Assembly (NCBI GenBank): GCA_947599755.1
Contig: CANQFO010000001.1
Span: forward strand, 1-40,159
Direction of reading: 5' to 3'
DNA length: 40,159 nt
DNA from: an uncultured Bacilli bacterium
GTDB lineage: Bacteria; Bacillota_I; Bacilli_A; RF39; UBA660
The notes beneath the pieces are model-generated. The model did no database searches. It was given only the letters and a program-made list of their open reading frames with translations, and was not told the origin of the DNA. This document shows, one piece after another, positions 16,858 through 24,813 of this stretch (positions within the stretch are counted from its first letter, which is position 1; every line of letters begins with the position of its first letter). A program made the position numbers and the translations under genes.

Positions 16858-18786
16858 TTAATCTGAGGAATTTAATATACTACGTGGAGCATTTTTACAA
16901 TAATATTCACATGCTTGTGTAGGAGTATACCCCTCTTGTTTAATTCGAAAATCATAAGAACCACCAGAATGTAGCCAATAATTACTTCCATCAAAATTAC
17001 GATAAATATTACCATTACCAAGAAGATCAAATGGATCTCCACCAAACCAACGATAACCATGGAATCCTGCTTTAGCAGAAGTATTTGAAGTCATTGGAAA
17101 ATTATCAACTTCTTCATTAGTACATACTCGATATACCCATGAATTAACAGGAATTTCATTTTTACAAGCTTTTATCCCATTAGCAGTAGTCCGATAATAA
17201 ATAGTTGCATGATCATCATGACCAGTATTTAAAGTAGCAGTTGCCCCTCCCACATAACTAGAACCATTATTTACATCAACCTTACATTGACAAGTATAAG
17301 AATAATAAGAATAACGTCGATAAGGTCGATCTATTAACTTATCAGGATTATTACTGGTATAACTACACTTTCTAGTAGAGTAATTCCACTTATAAATAGT
17401 AAATTGACTAACTTGTATATTCTGTGGATTTTGTGTACCAGGAGTAGAACAAGCTCCTTTATTACAAGCTCCTCCATTAACCGAAGATTTAGAACAAATG
17501 ATAGATGGATTATATTTATCAGTATCCGTCTTAGTCTGAATTAACAAACCATTCCCACAACTAACATTACAAGAACCACTATCCAAAGTAGAATTAGTTT
17601 CACTACAAGTTTTATATATTTGATAAGGAAATTTCTTTTCACTAACATTTCCAGCCGTATCTTTTAGAGTAACAGATATCGTTTTCTTAGTACCATCTAA
17701 TTGAGTTCCCATTGACAATTTTGTCTTAAACTGATTAATAGAAGTTTTTGTAGAAGAATTATCAACAGAATACTTTTTAACAATATTACTAAAAGAATCA
17801 TGATTATCAGAAATATCCGTTAAATCAAGATCTGCAGAGATATCATTATATTGACTATGACTAGAAACAAGTTGAGCACCATTAAATTTAGGAGCTTCAT
17901 TATCCAACCAAAATTCATCAGATAAAACATTTCCAGTAAGTTGATTGTTAGCCAAATCCTTTAATGGATCTAATCCATCGACATTTCCTGGAGAAATGAT
18001 CAATTGATACTTTCCAGATGCATTATCAGGAATAGGAATCCAAAAATTAACCTCTGTTTTTCGTTTAGAAAAATCACTTGGATAAGGAATAGAAAATTCG
18101 CCCCTTCCAGTAGAAAAACCAACAAATTGATTATCTTGATTTAAACGATTATCATCCCGAACGACATTACCAACTTTTTTCCATGTATAATAAAAAGAGC
18201 CAGTAAGTCCAGAATCATCCGTAACTGTTACCAAAACTTGACCATGATGATCACCACAATTAGCAGTAGCAGTTTTACACCAAATATTTTTACTCATCTT
18301 ATAACTACCTTTAGAAGAATTTGGATCAATAATAACATTAGGAGCAGAATTATCAGCACCATTACAACTAGAAGATTTATTTTTAGAACCACCTGAATAA
18401 ACAATTTGATTTTGACTATTTGTACAAGAAAGCGAATATTGATACTCATAATAATCATTAATTCTACGAACCAATACATAAGTATGATTATTGGAACAAC
18501 TAATATCATTCTCTTGAAAATCTTGCAACAAATTTTTACTCTTCAACTCATTATAACTAATAGTATAACAACTACTAGAATCTCCCTCAAACATATCATC
18601 AGCATAAGAATCAGTATAAAGTTTAGCACCAGTAAGCATAGCTTTCTCATAAGCTTCAAATTTCTTATTTTTATTATGTTCACGAATATTTGCAACCCCA
18701 GATAATGCGATTACAGAAAGAATTGATGCAATAGCAATCGCAACTAATAATTCTACTAAAGTAAATCCCTTATTATTTTTTTTCAT
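16858..18786 (-). CDS. Giant type IV prepilin-like surface protein
   Basis: A 642-aa protein with a textbook class III signal: six charged/polar residues, cleavage after Gly7, then FTLVE with Glu at mature +5 and a hydrophobic helix (about 8-33). The pilin-like N-terminal globular part has YEKAM..GAKLY, a CYTISYNELKSKNLLQDF segment and two Cys pairs (about 33-140). It is followed by Ig-like repeats (APNVIIDPNS, APKFNGAQLV), a Cys-rich region resembling thrombospondin type 1 (SCNVSCGNG, about 412) and a C-terminal Cys-containing domain. Ordinary pilins are 130-200 aa. The start has AAGGAG 8 nt upstream. No prepilin peptidase or PilB/C gene is in the window. It probably displays a binding domain at a pilus tip or the wall surface; that is inference. 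Confidence 0.82.
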   Translation of the reverse strand: MKKNNKGFTLVELLVAIAIASILSVIALSGVANIREHNKNKKFEAYEKAMLTGAKLYTDSYADDMFEGDSSSCYTISYNELKSKNLLQDFQENDISCSNNHTYVLVRRINDYYEYQYSLSCTNSQNQIVYSGGSKNKSSSCNGADNSAPNVIIDPNSSKGSYKMSKNIWCKTATANCGDHHGQVLVTVTDDSGLTGSFYYTWKKVGNVVRDDNRLNQDNQFVGFSTGRGEFSIPYPSDFSKRKTEVNFWIPIPDNASGKYQLIISPGNVDGLDPLKDLANNQLTGNVLSDEFWLDNEAPKFNGAQLVSSHSQYNDISADLDLTDISDNHDSFSNIVKKYSVDNSSTKTSINQFKTKLSMGTQLDGTKKTISVTLKDTAGNVSEKKFPYQIYKTCSETNSTLDSGSCNVSCGNGLLIQTKTDTDKYNPSIICSKSSVNGGACNKGACSTPGTQNPQNIQVSQFTIYKWNYSTRKCSYTSNNPDKLIDRPYRRYSYYSYTCQCKVDVNNGSSYVGGATATLNTGHDDHATIYYRTTANGIKACKNEIPVNSWVYRVCTNEEVDNFPMTSNTSAKAGFHGYRWFGGDPFDLLGNGNIYRNFDGSNYWLHSGGSYDFRIKQEGYTPTQACEYYCKNAPRSILNSSD

Positions 18787-18800
18787 TCTCTCAGCTCCTT

Positions 18801-18817
18801 ATAATAATAATAATAAT
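18801..18817. repeat. ATA trinucleotide tract in the leader of the giant pilin gene
   Basis: Five uninterrupted ATA units plus AT lie in the 44-bp gap between the two minus-strand surface genes, just upstream of the ribosome site of the downstream gene. Confidence 0.6.
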
Positions 18818-18830
18818 CCATAAAAACCAA

Positions 18831-20390
18831 TTAATATTGATGATAACGTCGATAAATCATAAATAAAATCAGACATCCAATAAGAATTAAGCAAATACCA
18901 ATAATAGAAAAATAAATAGATGCTCTACTAAGAGTATTAGGAATTTGTATTACTTCATCTTTCATCACAACAGATCGAATAGAACTACCATCCACCGTAA
19001 AAGGAATACATTCCTCACTTAAAGCATATCCCTTAGGAGCAATTGTCTCACATAAAGTATAATCCCCATTTGGTAAATACAAATAATGAGGCTTATCGCC
19101 AGATTCAAACTTCCATGTTTTAGTATCATCTTGACGATTAGTAATCACTAAAGTAGCACCAGGAAGCTCTTTAGAATTAGCAATATCAATTTTACTAATT
19201 TTAACAAAATTAGATAGACGAAAACTAGTATTGACAATCTCATAAGGAACATAGCCTAATAAAAGGTTAGCATATTTCTGATACTTATTCCCTCCATAAT
19301 TATTCATAAGATTATTATTGCTTCCTTCACTAGTTACAGAAGAACTAGTAACTCGATATTGGTATCCTTCTAACTTAGTAAAATGACCAAATACATTGAC
19401 AGTAATAGAAGATAAATCCATCTCACGAATATCAGAAGAAATAGGAATATAAATTCGAAAAGAACCAGTAAAATGAGTTGTATCAGTAATTTTTTCTAAA
19501 TTAGAACGAACCAAATAAGCACCATAATGATTAGGATCATTCAATTCTATTGAATAAAACATAAAATTACTTTGATTGCTAGAAACACTAGGAACAATTT
19601 CACTAGTAATAATATATTTTTTTTCTTCATCAATAGTATAAGAAGGATCAACCTGAAGAGGCATCAAGGAAGAAGCTTCTTCTCCCTGATATAAATTAGC
19701 TTGATCAACAAGAGAAAGAATATAATTAAGATAAGAATATCCTTCCTTACTAGCAGCAGAAGAAATTATCTCTCTAACAGTAGAAGAATCAATATTATTT
19801 TGATTAGAAGAATCATAAAAATCACAAGCATGAATAGAATTTCCAGTATCAATACAATAAGAAGAAAGAGTAGTTTGATGTTCATATAAGTAAAGCCACA
19901 AAGCAATTTGAGTAATATATTGTTTAATAGAATTATCAGAAATATATCCATAGTTCAAATCAGAAAAAATACTATGATAAGAATTAGTAGAATTATATCC
20001 ATGAGCTAAAATATATAAAAGACCTTGATCAGAAACAGAAGTAGGATTATCATCCAATAACTCAATTTTTTCAGTATCTTTAGAAAAAGATAAATTTTTC
20101 ATAAGACTATATAAAGGATGAGAATTATCTTCCGTTCGATAATTACTAGGAAAATCAAAATTGTGCAAATAATTTTGGTAATTAGAACTATCTCCTAAAG
20201 AATTACGAATAAAATTAGTAATAGAAGAATAGTTAGGATGAAAATCTTGTTTTGGTAATAAAGAACGATTAATTCCCGTAGAAATAGCATAACTACTTTT
20301 AAAAAAAGTAGAAACGAAGAAGAAAAAGATAAAAAGACCAATCACTAAAAATCCACTGAGTAAAACCATAAATTTCTTATTTTTTATCAT
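18831..20390 (-). CDS. Surface protein with thioester-domain-like region, SpaA-like domain and C-terminal TM (IPNT sorting-like motif)
   Basis: A 519-aa protein, start ATG 20390 with AGGAG upstream; the open frame continues further 5' but would run into trhP1. A signal peptide or TM (about 1-35, ending SYA) is followed by a region with GLLYILAHGY and TQIALW (160-165). The latter resembles the TQxxxW segment of gram-positive thioester adhesin domains, but no Cys precedes it to form the thioester. Near the C-terminus is a SpaA/Cna-B-like domain (GATLVITN..., YLPNGDYTLCETIAPKGY). Then come IPNTLS, a hydrophobic span and RRYHQY, which looks like a sortase signal lacking the usual Gly. It is transcribed divergently from trhP1. 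Adhesin role is inference. Confidence 0.78.
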   Translation of the reverse strand: MIKNKKFMVLLSGFLVIGLFIFFFFVSTFFKSSYAISTGINRSLLPKQDFHPNYSSITNFIRNSLGDSSNYQNYLHNFDFPSNYRTEDNSHPLYSLMKNLSFSKDTEKIELLDDNPTSVSDQGLLYILAHGYNSTNSYHSIFSDLNYGYISDNSIKQYITQIALWLYLYEHQTTLSSYCIDTGNSIHACDFYDSSNQNNIDSSTVREIISSAASKEGYSYLNYILSLVDQANLYQGEEASSLMPLQVDPSYTIDEEKKYIITSEIVPSVSSNQSNFMFYSIELNDPNHYGAYLVRSNLEKITDTTHFTGSFRIYIPISSDIREMDLSSITVNVFGHFTKLEGYQYRVTSSSVTSEGSNNNLMNNYGGNKYQKYANLLLGYVPYEIVNTSFRLSNFVKISKIDIANSKELPGATLVITNRQDDTKTWKFESGDKPHYLYLPNGDYTLCETIAPKGYALSEECIPFTVDGSSIRSVVMKDEVIQIPNTLSRASIYFSIIGICLILIGCLILFMIYRRYHQY

Positions 20391-20412
20391 ACAGACATCT
20401 CCTATCTTCTTA

Positions 20413-20441
20413 AGTATACCATATCTAAAAAAAATAGACAA
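20413..20441 (-). promoter_or_regulatory. Promoter of SpaA-like surface gene
   Basis: On the minus strand, TTGTCT (20436-20441), a 17-bp spacer, then TATACT (20413-20418), 22 bp before the ATG at 20390. It is back to back with the trhP1 promoter. Confidence 0.55.
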
Positions 20442-20452
20442 AGAAAAATAAC

Positions 20453-20481
20453 TTGCTAGGAAAAAAAAACAATTATATAAT
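20453..20481 (+). promoter_or_regulatory. Promoter of trhP1-trhP2 operon
   Basis: TTGCTA (20453-20458), 17-bp A-rich spacer, TATAAT (20476-20481), 21 bp before the trhP1 ATG. It lets these genes be expressed although they are cut off from the trmR operon. Confidence 0.75.
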
Positions 20482-20502
20482 AAGAGGAAAAAGAGGTGAA
20501 GT

Positions 20503-21366
20503 ATGAAACTAGTAATTGATCCACTAACAATAAAAGATTCCATCCTAAAAAAAGCAGATGGAATAATTCTTTCCCTAAAAGATTTTTCAGTGCAAAGTGA
20601 AAAAGTATATACAATAGAACAAATCAAAGATTTAAAAAAACAATATCCTAATATAGAAATATTTGTAAATATAAATAAGATTATATATAATAAAGATCTA
20701 AAAAAATTAGAAAAAATATTATTAGAATTAGAAAAAATCAATATTCAAGCAGTATTGTTTTATGACTTATCTATATTACAAATCAAAAAAGAAAAAAATT
20801 TAAAAATAGATTTAGTATGGAGTCAAACCCATATGGTAAATAATAAAAACACCTGTAATTTTTATCAAAAAAAAGGCGTAAAATATGCACTAATAAGTAA
20901 AGAAATTACTTTAGAAGAAATAAAAGAAATCCAAAAAGAAAGCAACATGCTCCTAATGATAGAAGTAGTAGGAAGACCAAGTATTGCCTTCTCAAAGAGA
21001 AAACTATTAACCAACTTTTATAAAAATATCCAAAAACCAAAGAAAAACAAATTAGAAATTACAGAAAAACAAACCAATCAAAAATATGAATTATCAGAAA
21101 CAGAAGAAGGAACCAGTTTGATAAGAAAAGAAATCACAAATGCAACCCAAATAATCAAAGAACTAAACAAAGAGAAAATATCATATATTATCATGAGAGA
21201 ATATGGAATAGAAAAAACAATATGGGAAGAATTAATAAATGATACAAAGATCTATCTACAAAATAATTGTCAAAATGAAGAATATATTGAAAAATATAAA
21301 ATACTAGGAAAAAATACAAACTTCTTTTTTCAAAAAACAATTTATCAGGTGAAGAAAAATGACTAA
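20503..21366 (+). CDS. U32 peptidase-family tRNA hydroxylation protein, TrhP1-like (YrrN)
   Basis: A 287-aa member of the short U32 group (YrrN type). Visible are a TIM-barrel-like series (DGIILSLKDFSV, IEIFVNINKIIY, IQAVLFYDLSIL, DLVWSQTHMV) and VVGRPSIAFSKRKLLTNFY. The Cys-rich signature of the long U32 proteins is absent, as expected for this partner. In Bacillus YrrN and YrrO act together to form 5-hydroxyuridine at tRNA position 34, the substrate of TrmR. It starts after AGAGGTGA and overlaps trhP2 by 8 bp. Confidence 0.85.
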   Translation: MKLVIDPLTIKDSILKKADGIILSLKDFSVQSEKVYTIEQIKDLKKQYPNIEIFVNINKIIYNKDLKKLEKILLELEKINIQAVLFYDLSILQIKKEKNLKIDLVWSQTHMVNNKNTCNFYQKKGVKYALISKEITLEEIKEIQKESNMLLMIEVVGRPSIAFSKRKLLTNFYKNIQKPKKNKLEITEKQTNQKYELSETEEGTSLIRKEITNATQIIKELNKEKISYIIMREYGIEKTIWEELINDTKIYLQNNCQNEEYIEKYKILGKNTNFFFQKTIYQVKKND

Positions 21367-22534
21367 AATAGAATTATTAGCGCCTGCAGGAGATTTAGAG
21401 AGATTAAAAATAAATCTTTTATATGGTGCAGATGCTGTCTATATTGGAGGAGAAAAATATAGCCTAAGAGCAAATGCAACAAATTTTACTTTAGAAGAAA
21501 TAAAAGAAGGTACTACATTTGCTCATCAACGAAAAAAGAAAGTATATTTAACCCTAAATATTGTATTTCATAATGAAGATATGGAAGAAGTAGATCAATA
21601 TATTGAACAGACTGTAAAAGCAGGAATTGATGCTTTCATTGTAAGTGATCCTTTCATTATTTCACATATCAAAAAGAAATATAAAAATGTAGAAGTCCAT
21701 CTATCCACTCAAAATTCCACAACAAATACAAAAGCAGTAGAATTTTTTAAAGAAGAAGGAGTAGATAGAGTCGTTTTAGCAAGAGAACTATCTAAAGAAC
21801 AAATCAAAGAAATCATTGATCAAACAAAAATGGATATTGAAGTATTTATTCATGGAGCAATGTGTACATGCATAAGTGGAAGATGTGCATTATCAAACTA
21901 TGTAACCAATCGAGATGCTAACCGTGGTGGATGTGCACAAGTCTGTCGCTTTGCTTTTGACAGCGAGGATGGAACTTTTACCATGGCAACAAAAGATTTA
22001 AATATGGCAAGATATATAAAAGATTTAATAGAAATTGGAGTGACTTCACTAAAAATAGAAGGTAGAATGAGATCAATTTATTATCTCGCAACAGTAATTG
22101 GAAGTTATAGAGCATTAATTGATGCTTATTATAATCATACTTTAACAACAAAAAAAATAGAAAAATACGAAAAAATTTTAGCACAAGTTGCAAACAGAGA
22201 AACAACTAGCCAATATTTTTTAAAAGAAGCAGATGATATGGATCAATATTTTACAGGAAGACAAGAATTATCCAATCAAGATTATTTAGGGCAAGTAATA
22301 GGTTATAATAAAGAGAAAAAAAGAATAATAATAAAGGAAAGAAATTATTTTAAAGTAGGAGATCAAGTAGAACTATTTACACCATCAGGAAACAATTATT
22401 CATTTAAAATAGAAAAAATATATGATGAAGAAGAAAACTCTTTAGAAATTGCAAGACATCCTGATCAAGTTTTACAAATTCCGTTTGAAAAAGAAGTAGA
22501 AGAATATTCCATGATGAGAAAAAATAATCGATAA
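21359..22534 (+). CDS. trhP: U32 peptidase-family tRNA 5-hydroxyuridine synthesis protein TrhP2-like (YrrO)
   Basis: A 391-aa U32 protein. N-terminal ELLAPAGDLERLK and GADAVYIGG are hallmark motifs. VHLSTQNSTTN and FIHGAMCTCISGRCALSNY follow, with the clustered cysteines continued by GGCAQVCRF, the set thought to hold a metal centre. It ends in a beta-barrel-like domain (YLGQVIGY, FKVGDQVELFTP). The family makes ho5U34 using prephenate-derived chemistry. Order trhP1-trhP2 is the Bacillus order; the neighbour udk is replaced here by an HD hydrolase gene. Confidence 0.9.
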   Translation: MTKIELLAPAGDLERLKINLLYGADAVYIGGEKYSLRANATNFTLEEIKEGTTFAHQRKKKVYLTLNIVFHNEDMEEVDQYIEQTVKAGIDAFIVSDPFIISHIKKKYKNVEVHLSTQNSTTNTKAVEFFKEEGVDRVVLARELSKEQIKEIIDQTKMDIEVFIHGAMCTCISGRCALSNYVTNRDANRGGCAQVCRFAFDSEDGTFTMATKDLNMARYIKDLIEIGVTSLKIEGRMRSIYYLATVIGSYRALIDAYYNHTLTTKKIEKYEKILAQVANRETTSQYFLKEADDMDQYFTGRQELSNQDYLGQVIGYNKEKKRIIIKERNYFKVGDQVELFTPSGNNYSFKIEKIYDEEENSLEIARHPDQVLQIPFEKEVEEYSMMRKNNR

Positions 22535-22556
22535 AAAACCAAAAGGAAGTGCTGAG

Positions 22557-23696
22557 ATGAACAATTTAGAAATTGCCAAAAATAATTTTTTAAAAGCAGA
22601 AGAAATTTTAAGTCCATATGCCACAAAAAGTAGTGAAGCAATAAGACTAAGAGAAGAAAAAAATGATATAAGGCCAGCATTTTTTCATGATATAGATCGC
22701 ATGATTCATGCTTTAAGCTATACAAGATATATTGATAAAACACAAGTATATTCCTTTAAGGAAAATGATCATATCTCAAAAAGAATGGTTCATGTTCAAT
22801 TAGTAAGTAAAATTGCCAGGACAATCGGAAGAGCATTATTATTAAATATTGACTTAATCGAAGCAATTGCTCTTGGTCATGATATAGGACATACTCCATT
22901 AGGCCATGCCGGAGAAAAAATGCTAAATGAAATTTCAAGAAAAGAACAAAAAGAAAACTTTTCTCATAATATTCAAAGTGTAAGAAATTATATGTACATA
23001 GAAAACAAAGGAGAAGGGTTAAACTTATCCATTCAAGTATTAGACGGTATTATGTGTCATAATGGAGAAATTTTATCCAATGAATATAAACCAAAGAAAA
23101 AAACAAAAGAAGAATTTCTAAAAGAATATCAAGAATCCTATCAAAATAGAAAAAAGAGTCAAATAAACACTCCAATGACTTTAGAAGGATGTGTAGTAAG
23201 AATTAGTGATATGATTGCATATATCGGAAGAGATATAGAAGATGCAATTAATTTAGGTCTATTCAATCGAAAAGATTTACCAAAAGAAATTGTAAATGTT
23301 TTAGGAAACAATAACAAAGAAATAGTCAATACGATTATATTAGACATTATTGAAAATAGTCTAAATAAACCTTATATTAAAATGAGTAAAAAAGTCTACG
23401 ATGCCTTATTTGCATTAAAACAATTTAATAATCAATATATATATAGTAAAAGTATGACCAAAAAAGAAAGAGAATATTATAAAGTAGGAATGAATAAAAT
23501 ATTTAACAGATACTTAAAAGATGTTGAAGAAGAAAATCAAAATAGCATTATTTTCAAAATCTTTTTAAAAGATCAAAATAAAAAATATCAGCAAGAAACT
23601 CCTCCAAAAAGAATAGTAATAGACTTTATTGCAGGAATGACAGATGATTTATTTAGAAAAGAAATAAAAGAACTTGAAAAATTAGAAAAAAAGTGA
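22557..23696 (+). CDS. dGTPase-like HD-domain triphosphohydrolase
   Basis: A 379-aa HD-superfamily protein. The metal-binding motif appears as HDIGHTPLGHAGE near residue 104. It is preceded by RMVHVQLVSKIARTIGR (the first conserved His and Arg) and followed by IMCHNGE and the final Asp in GCVVRISDMIAYIGRDIEDA. This is the deoxyguanosinetriphosphate triphosphohydrolase-like pattern found in many Bacillota, where substrates vary among dNTPs. It sits 22 bp after trhP2, with an AAGGAAG site, and so is likely in the same operon. Confidence 0.9.
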   Translation: MNNLEIAKNNFLKAEEILSPYATKSSEAIRLREEKNDIRPAFFHDIDRMIHALSYTRYIDKTQVYSFKENDHISKRMVHVQLVSKIARTIGRALLLNIDLIEAIALGHDIGHTPLGHAGEKMLNEISRKEQKENFSHNIQSVRNYMYIENKGEGLNLSIQVLDGIMCHNGEILSNEYKPKKKTKEEFLKEYQESYQNRKKSQINTPMTLEGCVVRISDMIAYIGRDIEDAINLGLFNRKDLPKEIVNVLGNNNKEIVNTIILDIIENSLNKPYIKMSKKVYDALFALKQFNNQYIYSKSMTKKEREYYKVGMNKIFNRYLKDVEEENQNSIIFKIFLKDQNKKYQQETPPKRIVIDFIAGMTDDLFRKEIKELEKLEKK

Positions 23697-23720
23697 TATA
23701 ATCAACACTGCTTTCTGAAA

Positions 23721-23737
23721 AGAAATTAGAAATTTCT
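23721..23737. repeat. Short perfect inverted repeat upstream of greA promoter
   Basis: AGAAATT (23721-23727), AGA loop, AATTTCT (23731-23737). No T-run follows, so a terminator is not supported. It sits 7 bp upstream of the greA -35 and could be an operator. Confidence 0.35.
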
Positions 23738-23743
23738 ACCATC

Positions 23744-23772
23744 TTGCAAAAGTAAAAAAAATGTGATATACT
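23744..23772 (+). promoter_or_regulatory. Promoter of greA
   Basis: TTGCAA (23744-23749), 17-bp spacer, TATACT (23767-23772), followed by a 66-bp leader. Confidence 0.7.
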
Positions 23773-23838
23773 ATCGCAAGTTGAGTCTAGAAGGACACAA
23801 AAAAAGAAAACAGAAAAAGATAAAATGAGGTGAATAAA

Positions 23839-24309
23839 ATGGGAAATAAAAATACAGTATATTTAACCCAAGAAGGATTAGATGAATTAAAAAAGGAGTT
23901 AGACAATTTAATCAACGTAAGAAGGCCTGAAAATATTCAAGCAATCAAAGAAGCAAGAGCCCTAGGAGACTTATCAGAAAATGCAGAATATGATGCAGCA
24001 AGAAATGAACAAGCACAAATAGAAGGCAGAATTAAACAATTAGAAAAAATGTTAGAAAATGTCTCTATTATTTCCGAAGTATCAAAAGACAAAGTAGGAA
24101 TTGGAAATACTGTATCCATAAAATATGTAGAAGATGATGAAGAAGATGAATATAAAATTGTAGGTAGCCAAGAAGCAGATCCTTTCGAAAGTAAAATATC
24201 AAATGAAAGTCCAATTGCCAAAGCCCTATTTGAACATAAAGTAGGAGATATTGTTACAGTAGAAAGTCCTAATGGATCCTACCAAGTAGAAATTATAGAA
24301 ATTAAATAA
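23839..24309 (+). CDS. greA: Transcription elongation factor GreA
   Basis: A protein of about 156 aa. The N-terminal coiled coil contains YLTQEGLDELKKEL, ARALGDLSENAEYDAARNEQ (acidic tip residues inserted in the RNA polymerase secondary channel) and GRIKQLEKML. The C-terminal FKBP-like domain has the IVGSQEADP segment and ISNESPIAKALFEHKVGD. It rescues backtracked polymerase by stimulating transcript cleavage. The ATG at 23839 is chosen over the in-frame GTG at 23830, because GAGGTGA at 23827-23833 is correctly spaced for the ATG. It is followed by a strong hairpin. Confidence 0.96.
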   Translation: MGNKNTVYLTQEGLDELKKELDNLINVRRPENIQAIKEARALGDLSENAEYDAARNEQAQIEGRIKQLEKMLENVSIISEVSKDKVGIGNTVSIKYVEDDEEDEYKIVGSQEADPFESKISNESPIAKALFEHKVGDIVTVESPNGSYQVEIIEIK

Positions 24310-24329
24310 AAGATATATGTCTAAATTAT

Positions 24330-24359
24330 AGGTACTGATTTTTTAAATCAGTACCTTTA
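24330..24359 (+). terminator. Terminator hairpin after greA
   Basis: AGGTACTGATTT (24330-24341) pairs perfectly with AAATCAGTACCT (24345-24356) around a TTT loop. The T-tract after it is short. Confidence 0.75.
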
Positions 24360-24369
24360 CTTTAACAGT

Positions 24370-24412
24370 AAAAATGAGCAAACCTATATAGAATAAGGAC
24401 TAGCTCATTTTT
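24370..24412. terminator. Second hairpin with A/T flanks
   Basis: AAAAATGAGC (24370-24379) pairs with GCTCATTTTT (24403-24412) around a 23-nt loop. T-rich on the plus side and A-rich on the other, so it may back up the greA terminator. Confidence 0.5.
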
Positions 24413-24776
24413 CATTTGTTGTGTATCAAAGTTTATTTTCTAAAATTTTGTAAATAAATATCATGTTCAATTTTAATACGATTATAGTTCCTTAAAGAAC
24501 CAATAATATAAGAGTTAGAATATTTTTTATCTAAATATTATCTAAAAACATTTAAATAAAAAATTTTGGGAATAATAAAGAAAACATAAAAAATGAAGAA
24601 AATAAAAGAATTTATGCAAATGATCGAGTTAGAGACACTACTGATTTAAAAAATGTAATAATGTTAAATGAAAGACTAAATTTTACTTCCTTATCTTTAA
24701 ACGCAATTTACTTTTTCATTTAACATATTTTTTTTAAAAAAATAAGATTTCCCTTTTCCTTTAATCAAAAATAGAG
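24413..24776. other. Gene-poor spacer with possible coding remnant
   Basis: No intact gene is seen. From about 24559 to 24723 the plus strand is open for about 55 codons without a usable start. It reads as charged residues including IYANDRVRDTTDLKNV at 24610-24657 and ends in a stop at 24721-24723. It may be a gene remnant; no family is recognised. Confidence 0.3.
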
Positions 24777-24782
24777 TATACT
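24777..24782 (+). promoter_or_regulatory. -10 element before the filament/secretion operon
   Basis: TATACT at 24777-24782, 31 bp before the start at 24814. The -35 region at 17-bp spacing (TTTTCC, 24754-24759) is poor, suggesting an activator or weak constitutive expression. Confidence 0.4.
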
Positions 24783-24813
24783 AAAAAAGAATAAGATACA
24801 AGGAGAATTGCCT

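Noticed and set aside
17000..20000. Long open frames antisense to the minus-strand surface genes (for example 18406-18705)
   Set aside because: They have Ile/Asn-rich low-complexity translations, no ribosome sites, and mirror the codon bias of the real genes.
23721..23737. Terminator between the dGTPase-like gene and greA
   Set aside because: The palindrome has no following T-run; kept only as an inverted repeat.
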